DNA of 64,000 nucleotides, from the NCBI GenBank assembly GCA_964504335.1, contig CAZDET010000005.1:62001-126000 (forward strand), given 5' to 3'. Below, piece by piece: positions 1 through 9,700 of the stretch. Within the stretch, counting starts at the first letter, position 1, and every line of letters begins with the position of its first letter. Origin of the DNA: CAZDET01 sp964504335. Its GTDB lineage: Bacteria; Bacteroidota; Bacteroidia; Chitinophagales; Saprospiraceae. The translations under genes and the position numbers were made by a program. Under the pieces are notes generated by a model, which saw only the letters and a list, made by a program, of their open reading frames with translations, searched no databases and was not told the origin of the DNA.

Positions 1-2432
1 ATTTTGGCGATCTGACTGACAACTTCGGCCTGCAAATCACCGGTTACCTACGGATTCCCGCTACCAATAATTATCTCTTCCGACTAACCAGCGACGACGG
101 CTCCAGGCTATTCATCAACGGCGACGAAATCCTAACCAACGACGGCCTCCACGGCGCCATCCCCGTCGATGCCGAAATCGAACTGCAGGAAGGCTACCAT
201 CCCTTCCGAATCGATTACTTCGAATCGGCCGGCGGACAGAGCCTGCGCTTCCAGTGGCGATCATTCAGCAACCCCGAATGGACGGTCGTACCTACCAGTG
301 CCATCTTTCACCGCCGGACGGAGGCACCTCCCATGGACGGAAGCGCTCCCCTGGGCGGCTCCACCAAATTGGCCGGCGACGGCAGCCCGGTTGCGGGCGT
401 ACACCCGAGCTTTACCCTGAGCCAGGCTCGGCCCGATGGATTCTCGCCGAAGGTAGGTGGTATGGATTTCCTCAGCGACGGCCGCATGGTCATCAGCACC
501 TGGGATGCAGAGGGTGCTGTGTACGTACTCGACGGTGTTCAAACGGGGGACCCCAGCCAAATTACCTACGAAAAAATTGCCACCGGACTCGCCGAGCCAC
601 TCGGCCTCAAGGTCGTAGAGGATACGATTTACGTGCTCCAGAAACAGGAACTGACCAAGTTGATCGACCACGATGAGGACGGCATCATCGACGAGTACCG
701 TACCCTCAGCAATAACTGGCTGGTGTCGGCCAATTTCCACGAGTTTGCCTTTGGTCTGGCCTACGCTTCGCCCTATTTCTACTGCACGCTCGCCATCGGC
801 ATCCTGCCCGGCGGAGCCAGCGCCCCCAACCAACCCAAAGACCGGGGTAAGGTACTCCGCGTCCACGAGGCAACTGGTGAGACTCGCTTTGTGGCCAATG
901 GCCTGCGCACTCCCAACGGCATTGGTTTTGGCGTCGACGAAGAGCTTTTTGTGGCCGATAACCAGGGCGATTGGCTCCCGAGTTCAAAAATCTTGCACGT
1001 TTCGGAAGGGGCCTTTTTCAATTCCTTTGCCGTCGATTCGGCTGCCAACTCCCGCAAAACCGTTAAAAAACCGGCCGTCTGGTTGCCCCAAGACGAGATT
1101 GGCAACAGCCCTACCACACCCCTCGCAATTGAGGTAGGACCTTACGCAGGCCAAATGATCCACGGGGAAGTGACGCATGGCGGCGTTAAGCGCGTCTTCA
1201 TGGAAACGGTGGAAGGCAACTATCAGGGAGCGGTATTCCGCTTCATCCAGGGACTGGAAGCCGGCGTCAATCGCATGGTCTGGGGGCCGGATAGCGCCCT
1301 TTACGTGGGTGGGATCGGCTCCACCGGCAACTGGCAACACACCGGCAAACTTTGGTACGGCCTACAGCGCCTGGCCTACAACGGCCAGCCCACCTTCGAA
1401 ATGCTGGCCGTACGCGCCAAAAGCGATGGCGTCGAAATCGAATTCACCGAACCCCTCGCCGACGGCCTTGGCGGCGACCCAACCGAATACGACATCCAGC
1501 AGTGGAGATACGAACCGACTCCCAACTACGGTGGCCCCAAGCTGGATCAGGAGCGGCTCAGCGTAGCGGGCGTCCACCTCAGCGAGGATCGTAAACGCCT
1601 CTTCCTCGAACTGCCCGATATGAAAGCAAACCGTGTAGTGTACGTACACCTGCCCAGCTACTGGACCAGCTCCGCCAATCGGGAAATCTGGTCGACGGAA
1701 GCCTGGTATACCATGAATGCCATTCCAACGGATAACCCCGGTTTCCGCCGCCCCATTTTGGCACCGGCTCCGAATACCCTCACCGCCGCCGAACGGGCAG
1801 AAAACTGGGAGCTGCTCTTCGATGGTAAAACGACGAAGGGCTGGCACCGCTACGGAACCGATACCGTCGGTTCGGATTGGAAGGTGGCAAACGGCGTGCT
1901 CTACCTCGACGTCAGCCAGCGGCCGGCCGAAGGCTCCAAGGAATTTGGCGGAGACATCGTTACCAACAACGACTACTCCGACTTCGAGCTGCGCCTGGAA
2001 TGGCGCATTTCCGCCTGCGGCAACAGCGGCATCTTCTACTACGTGGTGGAATCCGACCGATATGAAGAAGCCTGGTTTACAGGGCCGGAAATGCAGATCC
2101 TCGACAACACCTGCCACCCCGATGCTACCATTCCCACCCACCGGGCAGGTGACCTTTACGATATGATATCGGCCGAACCGGAGACGGTCAAACCCGCCGG
2201 CTCCTGGAACCGGGTACGCTTGGTGAGCAAAGGCGGGCTGGTCGAGCACTGGCTCAACGGTAAGAAGGTGGTGACCTACGACCGAAACAGCCCCGAGTAC
2301 GTCCGCATGATTGCAGAAAGTAAGTTTAAGGACCTTCCCGGATGGGGAACCGCTCCAATCGGCCGCATTGCACTACAGGACCACGACAACCGAGTAGAAT
2401 TCAGAAATATCAAGATCCGGCGCTTCGAGTAG
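1..2432 (+). CDS. PA14 / beta-propeller / DUF1080 (3-keto-disaccharide hydrolase-like) protein, 5' partial
   Basis: The reading frame is open from base 3 of the window, so the start lies upstream and 809 residues are visible. The first ~100 residues look like a PA14 carbohydrate-binding domain (NYLFRLTSDDGSRLFING, then LRFQWRS). The middle part resembles a glucose/sorbosone-dehydrogenase-like propeller (GGMDFLSDGRMVISTWD, NGIGFG, MVWGPDSALYVGG). The last ~210 residues match DUF1080 (WELLFDGKTTKGWHRYG, GNSGIFYYV, NRVEFRNIKIRRFE), a lectin-like fold now linked to 3-keto-glycoside hydrolysis. The first ATG at 333 is internal, because PA14-like sequence continues upstream of it in frame. It is followed 24 bases later by an MFS permease and then an oxidoreductase, so a role in breaking down an oxidised sugar is inferred. 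Probably secreted, but the signal peptide would lie outside the window. Confidence 0.85.
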   Translation, partial: FGDLTDNFGLQITGYLRIPATNNYLFRLTSDDGSRLFINGDEILTNDGLHGAIPVDAEIELQEGYHPFRIDYFESAGGQSLRFQWRSFSNPEWTVVPTSAIFHRRTEAPPMDGSAPLGGSTKLAGDGSPVAGVHPSFTLSQARPDGFSPKVGGMDFLSDGRMVISTWDAEGAVYVLDGVQTGDPSQITYEKIATGLAEPLGLKVVEDTIYVLQKQELTKLIDHDEDGIIDEYRTLSNNWLVSANFHEFAFGLAYASPYFYCTLAIGILPGGASAPNQPKDRGKVLRVHEATGETRFVANGLRTPNGIGFGVDEELFVADNQGDWLPSSKILHVSEGAFFNSFAVDSAANSRKTVKKPAVWLPQDEIGNSPTTPLAIEVGPYAGQMIHGEVTHGGVKRVFMETVEGNYQGAVFRFIQGLEAGVNRMVWGPDSALYVGGIGSTGNWQHTGKLWYGLQRLAYNGQPTFEMLAVRAKSDGVEIEFTEPLADGLGGDPTEYDIQQWRYEPTPNYGGPKLDQERLSVAGVHLSEDRKRLFLELPDMKANRVVYVHLPSYWTSSANREIWSTEAWYTMNAIPTDNPGFRRPILAPAPNTLTAAERAENWELLFDGKTTKGWHRYGTDTVGSDWKVANGVLYLDVSQRPAEGSKEFGGDIVTNNDYSDFELRLEWRISACGNSGIFYYVVESDRYEEAWFTGPEMQILDNTCHPDATIPTHRAGDLYDMISAEPETVKPAGSWNRVRLVSKGGLVEHWLNGKKVVTYDRNSPEYVRMIAESKFKDLPGWGTAPIGRIALQDHDNRVEFRNIKIRRFE

Positions 2433-2456
2433 CCGTCGGTATACAACCACCAAGAT

Positions 2457-3686
2457 ATGGATACCACTATCAACCGCAACCGCCTGTTTCTGGCCAGTTG
2501 TATTGCTTTGATCGTCACGTCGATGACCTTTGCCATTCGAGCCCGGCTCGAAACTGTTTTCGGCCCAGAGGGCATGGGGTTGAGCCTGGTCGATATCGGT
2601 GTAGCCTTCCTGCCGGCATTCTGGGGCTTCACCCTGGCCATGATGATTGGAGGGCCGCTGGTGGATAGCCTCGGTATGCGGAAAATTATGACGGCGGCCT
2701 TTATCACCCATGCGATAGGCATCGTCGGCACCCTGCTGGCGAGAGACCTCTGGACGTTGTTTGGTGCCACCCTACTCATTGGTATCGGCAACGGCTTTGT
2801 CGAAGCGGCCTGTAATCCGCTCGTGGCGAGTATCTATCCGAACGAGAAAACCAAAATGCTCAATCGCTTTCACGTGTGGTTTCCCGGGGGCATTGTGATC
2901 GGCTCGGTCGTCGGGTATCTGGTCATGGATGTACTGGGGATGGGCTGGCAGGTAATGGTATCCGCACTTTTTATCCCACTAGCCATCTATGGCGTCCTCT
3001 TTTTCGGCGAGCGCTTTCCCCAAACCGAACGGGTGGCCCTGGGCGTGAGCAGCAGCAAAATGTGGAGCAGCCTGGCGCAGCCGCTGTTTCTGTTTATCGG
3101 CTTTTGTATGTTGCTTACCGCCGCCACGGAATTAGGTACCAATCAGCGCATCGAATCGCTGCTGGCCGGCACGGGGGTGTCGGCGCTTTTGGTACTCGCA
3201 TTTATTAACGGCCTCATGGCGTTGGGTAGGTTGTTCGGAGGTGATCTGGCCCACCGCCTGAGTATTCCGGGTATGCTCATCGGATCGGCCGTGCTGTCGT
3301 GTATCGGCTTGCTATTGCTTACTCAGGTATCCGGACCGATGACCTTCGTGGCCGCTGCCGTTTTTGCGGCGGGCGTCACGTTCTTTTGGCCGACTATGCT
3401 TTCGTTTGTTGCCGAATACATTCCCGAATCGGGGGCATTAGGCCTGGCAGTTATGGGGGGGCTTGGAATGCTTTCGGCCGGTATCTTTCTGCCAATTATC
3501 GGCAGATGGCTGGAGGATGCTACGCCGCAGGAGGCATTGTTGAACATGGCTATTATTCCCGGCATTCTCATGCTTTTGTTTGCAGGGCTGTTGATGTACA
3601 TGCGGTCGAAGAATATTCGCCCGGTAAATGCAGAAACGGTTTTGGAAAACAATGCGATACAAGAAACTCCGACGGTCAGCCGGTAG
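2457..3686 (+). CDS. MFS transporter, probable sugar permease
   Basis: 409 residues with about 12 hydrophobic segments and a typical Major Facilitator layout: two six-helix halves joined by a cytoplasmic loop near residues 190-205. The fold is close to FucP/NHS-type sugar permeases (GGPLVDSLGMRKI after TM2, GIGNGFVEAACNPLVASIY in TM4, FHVWFPGGIVIG in TM5). The ATG at 2457 follows the upstream stop by 24 bases, and the stop is 12 bases before the Gfo/Idh/MocA gene, so the three genes are probably co-transcribed. It likely imports the product of the upstream DUF1080 protein across the inner membrane. The substrate cannot be read from the sequence. Confidence 0.85.
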   Translation: MDTTINRNRLFLASCIALIVTSMTFAIRARLETVFGPEGMGLSLVDIGVAFLPAFWGFTLAMMIGGPLVDSLGMRKIMTAAFITHAIGIVGTLLARDLWTLFGATLLIGIGNGFVEAACNPLVASIYPNEKTKMLNRFHVWFPGGIVIGSVVGYLVMDVLGMGWQVMVSALFIPLAIYGVLFFGERFPQTERVALGVSSSKMWSSLAQPLFLFIGFCMLLTAATELGTNQRIESLLAGTGVSALLVLAFINGLMALGRLFGGDLAHRLSIPGMLIGSAVLSCIGLLLLTQVSGPMTFVAAAVFAAGVTFFWPTMLSFVAEYIPESGALGLAVMGGLGMLSAGIFLPIIGRWLEDATPQEALLNMAIIPGILMLLFAGLLMYMRSKNIRPVNAETVLENNAIQETPTVSR

Positions 3687-3698
3687 AAAACCAACGCA

Positions 3699-4850
3699 AT
3701 GAACAGAAAATTACGCATGGGGATGGTCGGCGGTGGCCGGGGTGCCTTCATCGGTGGCGTCCATCGCATCGCTGCCAACATCGACGGCCAGATCGAACTC
3801 GTCTGTGGTGCCTTTAGCAGCAATCCGGATCGCAGCCGGGCCTCCGGCGAAGACCTCTTCCTACCTCCCGAACGGGTGTATGCGAACTACGAGGAAATGA
3901 TCCGGCGGGAACGGGAACTGCCGGAAGGGGAACGCATGGATTTTGTAGCTATCGTTACACCAAATCACGTCCACTTCGGACCGGCCAAAATGGCACTCGA
4001 ACACGGCTTCGCCGTCGTTTGCGACAAGCCCCTGGCTTTTGATCTCGAAGAAGCCACCGAGCTCGTCCACCTGGTAGAACAAACCGATCAGCTATTCGCA
4101 CTGACGCACAATTACACTGGCTACCCTATGGTCAAACAGGCCCGAGATATGATTCGGGAGGGGAAGCTGGGTGCCATCCGAAAAGTAGTGGTGGAATACC
4201 CTCAGGGATGGCTCAGCACCAAGATCGAAGACAGCGATCAAAAACAAGCCTCCTGGCGCACCGACCCCAAGCGGTCCGGAGCCGCCGGCGCGATGGGCGA
4301 TATCGGCACCCACGCCGAAAACCTGGCCGAATACATCACGGGGCTGCGCATCAGCGAGTTGTGTGCCGATCTGACCGCCTTCGTCCCGGGCCGCCGGCTC
4401 GACGACGATGGAAGCGTGCTGCTGCGCTTTCACGGAGGAGCGAAGGGCATTCTGTACGCCAGCCAAATCAGCGCCGGGGAAGAGAATAATTTGCGCATCC
4501 GGGTTTACGGCGAGCAGGGAGGCCTGGAATGGGCCCAAATGCACCCCAACTCCCTGATTTTACGCTGGCTCGACCGCCCCATGGAAGTATGGCGTACGGG
4601 GCAGCCCTACCTGAGCCCGGCCGCCCTGGCACACGGCCGCATTCCGCCTGGCCATCCGGAAGGGTACCTCGAGGCCTTTGCCAATATTTACCGCAATTTT
4701 GCCCATTGTCTGCGCGCCCAACTGGCCGGTACCGATCCCGATCCCATCTACCAGGATTTTCCCACCGTACGGGATGGGCTACGGGGTATGCAATTTATCG
4801 AACGGGTAGTTACTTCCAGCAACAAGGGGGCTGTATGGGTGAAGTTGTAA
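3699..4850 (+). CDS. Gfo/Idh/MocA family NAD(P)-dependent oxidoreductase
   Basis: 383 residues. The N-terminal Rossmann fold begins MGMVGGGRGAFIGGVH. The family EKP-type motif appears as VVCDKPLAFD (lysine near 110), followed by the C-terminal alpha/beta domain with GAMGDIGTHAENLAEY, where the GDxxxH motif supplies the catalytic histidine. Family members oxidise or reduce sugar hydroxyls with a nicotinamide cofactor. It is the last gene of the DUF1080-MFS-oxidoreductase unit, and in Bacteroidota such enzymes can form or remove 3-keto sugars, so a role in 3-keto-glycoside metabolism is inferred. Its stop lies two bases from the convergent stop of the YraN gene. Confidence 0.9.
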   Translation: MNRKLRMGMVGGGRGAFIGGVHRIAANIDGQIELVCGAFSSNPDRSRASGEDLFLPPERVYANYEEMIRRERELPEGERMDFVAIVTPNHVHFGPAKMALEHGFAVVCDKPLAFDLEEATELVHLVEQTDQLFALTHNYTGYPMVKQARDMIREGKLGAIRKVVVEYPQGWLSTKIEDSDQKQASWRTDPKRSGAAGAMGDIGTHAENLAEYITGLRISELCADLTAFVPGRRLDDDGSVLLRFHGGAKGILYASQISAGEENNLRIRVYGEQGGLEWAQMHPNSLILRWLDRPMEVWRTGQPYLSPAALAHGRIPPGHPEGYLEAFANIYRNFAHCLRAQLAGTDPDPIYQDFPTVRDGLRGMQFIERVVTSSNKGAVWVKL

Positions 4851-4851
4851 T

Positions 4852-5220
4852 TCAAAACAGCCCGGGAAAGAACGCATCCTCAATGTGCTCTACCTCTACA
4901 TTTCCATTTGGGTGAAAAATGACGCTGATTACGTCGAATCGCAAGGCCCAATCGTGTTGAATGTGCTCCATATAGGCTCCGGCAGTACTGCCGATGCGCT
5001 CCAGCTGAGCTTTTGGAATGTAGCGGGCCGGCCGACCGAAAGCACCGCTCGTGCGGGTTTTGACCTCCACGAAGACCAGCGTTTCGCCGTCCATCGCAAT
5101 GAGATCGATTTCCGATCGACCACAGCGCCAGTTGCGCTCCAGGATACGGCAGCCTCTTGATTCGAGGAAGGCCGCGGCGGCGTCTTCGCCGCGTTGCCCC
5201 GTGCGTTTACGATCCGGCAA
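4852..5220 (-). CDS. YraN family (UPF0102) nuclease-fold protein
   Basis: 122 residues, the usual family length. It shows the endonuclease-like core of UPF0102: GQRGEDAAAAFLESRGCRIL, then RSEIDLIAMDGETLVFVEVK with the acidic D-x(n)-ExK site, and RFDVISVIF. The only start compatible with the family N terminus is TTG at 5220, because an in-frame TAG lies about 18 bases upstream with no ATG between. The protein resembles a Holliday-junction-resolvase fold, but its cellular role is not established. It is convergent with the oxidoreductase gene. Confidence 0.88.
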   Translation of the reverse strand: MPDRKRTGQRGEDAAAAFLESRGCRILERNWRCGRSEIDLIAMDGETLVFVEVKTRTSGAFGRPARYIPKAQLERIGSTAGAYMEHIQHDWALRFDVISVIFHPNGNVEVEHIEDAFFPGLF

Positions 5221-5744
5221 GGAGGTTGCGTTTTTCTAATTAACGTGGAAAACGGGCACAAGCGTTTAAAATAAGAAAGGCCGGCCTGCCGGCTCGACCT
5301 TCCCAGGAGGGGTAATTTTAATGCCTGGTATCCAGAATAGGAATTATAATCACGACACGCATGAAACACTGCCACCTGAATGGCAGAGTGCTCGCGTGTT
5401 CAACACATATACAAAGCCTTAAACTGTAGATGTTGCGTTGGGCAGATTTCGACCAATCTATTCTGATGTACAGAAAAAGAGAAGACTGGTTGAGGTTAGG
5501 ATGACGTTCCTACCCGCTATTATCAAAAATAAGGATTTTTTTCATGCCAGGCTCCCCCACCTTTATGGGGTATGGCCAATGAAAAAAGCCCCTCCTCCAC
5601 TAGTGGAAGAGAGGCCATCCCAAAAACCGATTTAAGTATACACTTGAAAACGGTTCTTGTGAATCACATACAATCCAATCGCCTTATCATATTATTCTTT
5701 ACGATCAACCGTAAGGAAGGTTACGGTCGCTGTACATTTTTTAG
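5221..5744. other. Intergenic region between yraN-type gene and PorP gene
   Basis: 524 bases without a convincing gene. It holds a GC-rich palindromic patch (GGCCGGCC near 5280) upstream of the YraN-type gene and a strong minus-strand terminator at 5582-5615. A 65-codon frame at 5438-5635 spans the terminator and is not protein-like. Confidence 0.6.
5582..5615 (-). terminator. Rho-independent terminator of the PorP operon
   Basis: Read on the minus strand, the 13-base arms 5615-5603 and 5600-5588 pair fully (counting G-U pairs) around a 2-base loop, followed directly by TTTTTT (5587-5582). It lies about 130 bases past the PorP stop and would end the 12426-to-5745 transcription unit. Confidence 0.85.
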
Positions 5745-6710
5745 TTAAAAGTCTTCTGCCCGGGCTCTGCGGCGTCGCTTGTTGCTCTTGATCTTGACCG
5801 GATCGAACACCAGGGAAAGCATTAGCTCGTGTGAACCGGAATTGTACCGCTGGAAGCGCTCGAAGGAATAATCGTAGGAATAGGAGACATTAAAGCTATC
5901 CTTGATTTGCGCGCCGAGCAGGAATCCGGCGGAGCCCAGTGTCCGGTACGAAACGGCCCCGATGATTTTGTTATCCAAAAACATGCCCTTGAGGTTGAGG
6001 TCGGCGAAGGCCGGTGCATTGCGCAACTGACGGACGAGGACCGAAGGCTCAATCGTGACGTTGGCCTGCTCAAGCGGAAAGCGATGGCCCAATTGCAGGG
6101 TATAATAACTCAGCGCGCCCTCCTCATTTACGGTTCCGGCGATGTTTTGCAGGCGGCTGCTAACCAGGTTGTTGATGGTGATGCCCGCAAACGTATTTTC
6201 GCGGAACGTGGCGTATAGACCGGCCGCAGCATCGAATTCGCCGTCACCACCGAGGAAATTCTCAAGTGTTTCATCTCCGGCGCGGTAAAGCGGGCTGCTG
6301 GTGATGTCGTTATCGATGGTGAGTTGCTCGTAGGCCGTATAAAAACCGAAGGCCATCTGCCATTCTTTACGTCCGAGCACCTCGCGTCCGAAATCGAAGC
6401 GAAACGCATAATCGAGCTGTACTTCGAAGCGGCGCTGCTGGGCGGCCGTTTCGGTAACGATGCCGACGCCCAGGCCAAACGTACGCCCGATCGGGCCGTT
6501 AGCACGAGCGGCAATCACTCGGGGTGCATCGTCGAAACCCGTGTATTGCATGCGGGCATTTAACTGAACTTCATACTGCTCGGTGAAGCCCGCGTAAGCC
6601 GGGTTGACCAGAATAGGGCTAACGATATACTGATTGAACAAGGCCTCGTCCTGAGCGAATAAGCTGAGGCATCCAAGGCCGGCCATTATGGTGAGGATAT
6701 ATTTTTTCAT
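5745..6710 (-). CDS. PorP/SprF family type IX secretion membrane protein
   Basis: 321 residues beginning MKKYILTIMAGLGCLSLFAQ, a signal peptide ending before QDEALFNQYIVSPILVNPAY, which is the N-terminal hallmark of the PorP/SprF family (outer-membrane beta-barrel-like proteins linked to T9SS and surface retention of type B CTD proteins). The C terminus ends in alternating beta-strand sequence followed by KIKSNKRRRRARAEDF, an unusual basic tail. ATG at 6710 is preferred over an upstream TTG at 6725 because it gives a clean signal peptide. It follows the type B CTD gene by 46 bases, so SprB/SprF-type partnering is inferred. Confidence 0.9.
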   Translation of the reverse strand: MKKYILTIMAGLGCLSLFAQDEALFNQYIVSPILVNPAYAGFTEQYEVQLNARMQYTGFDDAPRVIAARANGPIGRTFGLGVGIVTETAAQQRRFEVQLDYAFRFDFGREVLGRKEWQMAFGFYTAYEQLTIDNDITSSPLYRAGDETLENFLGGDGEFDAAAGLYATFRENTFAGITINNLVSSRLQNIAGTVNEEGALSYYTLQLGHRFPLEQANVTIEPSVLVRQLRNAPAFADLNLKGMFLDNKIIGAVSYRTLGSAGFLLGAQIKDSFNVSYSYDYSFERFQRYNSGSHELMLSLVFDPVKIKSNKRRRRARAEDF

Positions 6711-6718
6711 AATCGGAT

Positions 6719-6732
6719 GCGACAATTGTCGC
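6719..6732. repeat. Perfect 14-base palindrome before porP-like start
   Basis: GCGACAATTGTCGC reads the same on both strands and sits 8 bases upstream of the PorP-like ATG, inside the 46-base gap after the large CTD gene. It could be an operator, an RNA hairpin near the start, or chance. Confidence 0.5.
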
Positions 6733-6756
6733 GTTTATGGGATGTGAATAATTTGT

Positions 6757-9700
6757 TTACCGGTTGCGCACGATGGTGATGGACCCGCGCACTTCTTGCA
6801 TGACATTGCTATTGTCTTCGTAGGTGAGTACGAAGTAATACGGACCAGCGGGCAGCGGATCGCCGTCGTTACTGATGCCTTCCCAGTCATTCTGGTAGTT
6901 CCTTGTGCTGAATACCAATTGCCCCCAACGGTTATAGATTTCCAGGTTGTTGTCGATGAATTCATCCAGACAGAACACGACGAATTCATCATTGGAGCCG
7001 TTGCCGTCGGGAGTGATTACGTTGCGTTCGGTGAAGCAAGGAGAAGAACGATCCTGAACGGTAGCTACGAGCTCTCCGTCTTCGAAGGCACAGCCCCGCG
7101 AATCGGTAACGAGCAACATGTAGTCGCCTGGATCCAAGTTGGCCACTTCCGGGGTGTTACCGGCGTTGGGCAGGTTCGTCCAGTCGTAGTTGTAGGGTGG
7201 GTTGCCACCGGTTACTTCGGCACGAACGACTCCGGTACCACTACCCCGTACGGGATCCTGGTCGGGTTCGGAAGAAAGGCTGACCTGAATGGGGTCGGGC
7301 CGGCCCACTTCGTACGACTCCACTACCTGGCATCCGTTGGCATCCGTGACCGTCAGGGTATAGTTTCCAACGGGCAGGAAGCGGCGGCGCGGGCCAGTTT
7401 CTCCGTCGCTCCAGCTGTAAGCGTAGGGGCGGCTGAAGACGCCCCCGGCTACATCGACCAGGATTTCTCCGTCGCTGTCACCGCGGCAGGAAATGCTGCT
7501 CACACTCGGCGTAACCACCAGGGCCGGCGGAGCGGTCAGTTCTACAATGGAAGCTCTCTCACAACCAAATTCGTCGATCACAAAGAGGTTGTATTCGCCC
7601 GGAGAAGCATTGATGAGGGTGCGATCTACACCGGCCATTCGGCCGTCAATCACCCATTCATAGCTGAAGGAACCCTGCCCGGTAATTACGGCTTCCAAAA
7701 CGCCGTCGCTGGCACTGGCACAACTTACACCGAATCCGTTGTAGTCGCTCACGGTGCGTGCGTCACTCTGGAAGGAAGATTGGGGCGCCACAACGTGCCG
7801 CCGGATCAGACGGGCACCGGTCGATTCAACGGTCGTGCTGATGTAGACCCCGGCTCCAATATTCTCGAGTACGCCCGTACGACCGATCGTGTCGGGGCTA
7901 CCTTCTCGGCGCCAGATGAAACTCAACTCTGCCTGGGGAAATTCAGTGACCAACCGAATGGAACCATTTTCGTCTCCATCACAAGTAGGTGGGGTGATCG
8001 TGGCTCCCTGTTGCAATTCGGAGAGGGTGATCGGCTCTCCGGAAAACTCACAGCCGTTGGCATCCCGAATCGTTGGAATGTAAGTGCCCGCACAGAGATT
8101 GGAAATCTGCTGACCGACCGCCGGTACGTTCCAGTTGACGGTATAGGGAGCCGTACCCCCCTGTAGATTCAAGGTGATACTACCCGTACATCCGAGGTCT
8201 TCGGTATCATTGACTACCATCGGCTCCACAATTACGGCACTGGAAGCATTGATCGTGAAGCCAACCATTTGGGAAGCGCCCTGATTATCGGTGATCGTTG
8301 CTTCGTACGAGCCGGGTAACAGGCCGTCGATGGTTACGGATGCCGTATTTACTTGCGTCTGGAAATTTGCCTGCGGCACCGAAACTGTGAAAGGCGCTGC
8401 GCCGCCACTGATCGTAATACTGGCCGATCCATCGGCTTTACCCTGGCAACTGGGAGAATTAATAATGGTCATCTCCAATTGCAAGTTGCTAGAGGCTACG
8501 CTGAAGCACTCTTCGTAGGTACAGAGGGCATTATCGGTGATCGTCACGCAGTAGGCACCGGGGGCCAGTTGGCTGATATCCCTGGTGGTTGCCTCATTAT
8601 CCCACTGATAAGTGTAAGGCGGCTCTCCGCCCGATACCGATAAACTGATTTGTCCGTTTTCTCCATCCGTGGCATTTTGGATGGATGGATCGACCGCAAT
8701 TTCATTAAGTTCCTGGATGGTGTAATCTTCGGATACCTCCAGGTCGCCGTCCCGGATGGTAACGGTGTAGGTTCCAGCGGGTAAATTCTCCAGGTCTTCG
8801 GTAGTACCCACGACGTTGCCATCGCCATCTACCCAGCTGAAGGTGTAGTTGCCAGTGCTACCGCTCGGATCGATGTCGATGCTACCTGTTTCCTGCATAA
8901 AGCAGGTTTGAGTGACCGTAGAACCGGCAATCCGCAGGTTGTCGCCCATTATGAAGGGACGTTGGCGCGAGCAGCCGTTGTCATCGGTAATAAGCAAGAT
9001 GTATTCTCCCGTCTCGGTCAACCCATTGATATCCTTGGTAGTAGCCTGAAACCCGTCCGGGCCCGACCAGGTGAAGGTATAGGGAGCCGTACCACCGCTG
9101 ACATTCGTGGTAATTGACCCGGGCTCCAGCTGAGTAATGTTCACCACCGAACCGGAGGCCGTAATGGGAGTAGGTTGCGCAATTGTAGCGGCCCGATCGA
9201 CGGAACAACCATTGGCATCGGTTACCGTTACGGTGTACGTGCCGGGGCCGAGTTCGGTGATTGTGGTCTGATCGTCGGGGAGGTTTCCGTTCCAGTTAAA
9301 GGAAAGCGTTCCGGTACCACCACTGGCGTTTAGTTCCAGCATTCCGTCGAGCGCCCCATTACAACTGATATCGCTGGCCACTACGGAGGCATTGATGACC
9401 GGTGGGTTTTCTACATTGACGGTTTCGGTGAGTTGAGCACCACCGTTATCCGTAATCGTAACGGTGTAGGAACCTGCCTCGAGGTTGTTGGCTGTCCGTC
9501 CGGGATTGCCGGATACGGAACCGGGCCATTCATAGGAGTAAGGTTGCTGCCCGCCACTGACATTGAGCGTGATGCTGCCATCCGAATCGCCATTACAACT
9601 TGGTGCCGTAATGGAAGCATCGACGGAAAACGGCTGTCCGCTTCCAATACTGATCGTACCGGAATTGATTTGCAACGGTACGCCCTCGATCGTTACCACA

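Noticed and set aside
5438..5635. 65-codon plus-strand frame between yraN and the PorP-like gene
   Set aside because: It spans the terminator and has no protein-like features.
6796..8166. 456-codon plus-strand frame inside the SprB repeat region
   Set aside because: Antisense to the repeat-rich protein with no domain; composition follows the repeats.
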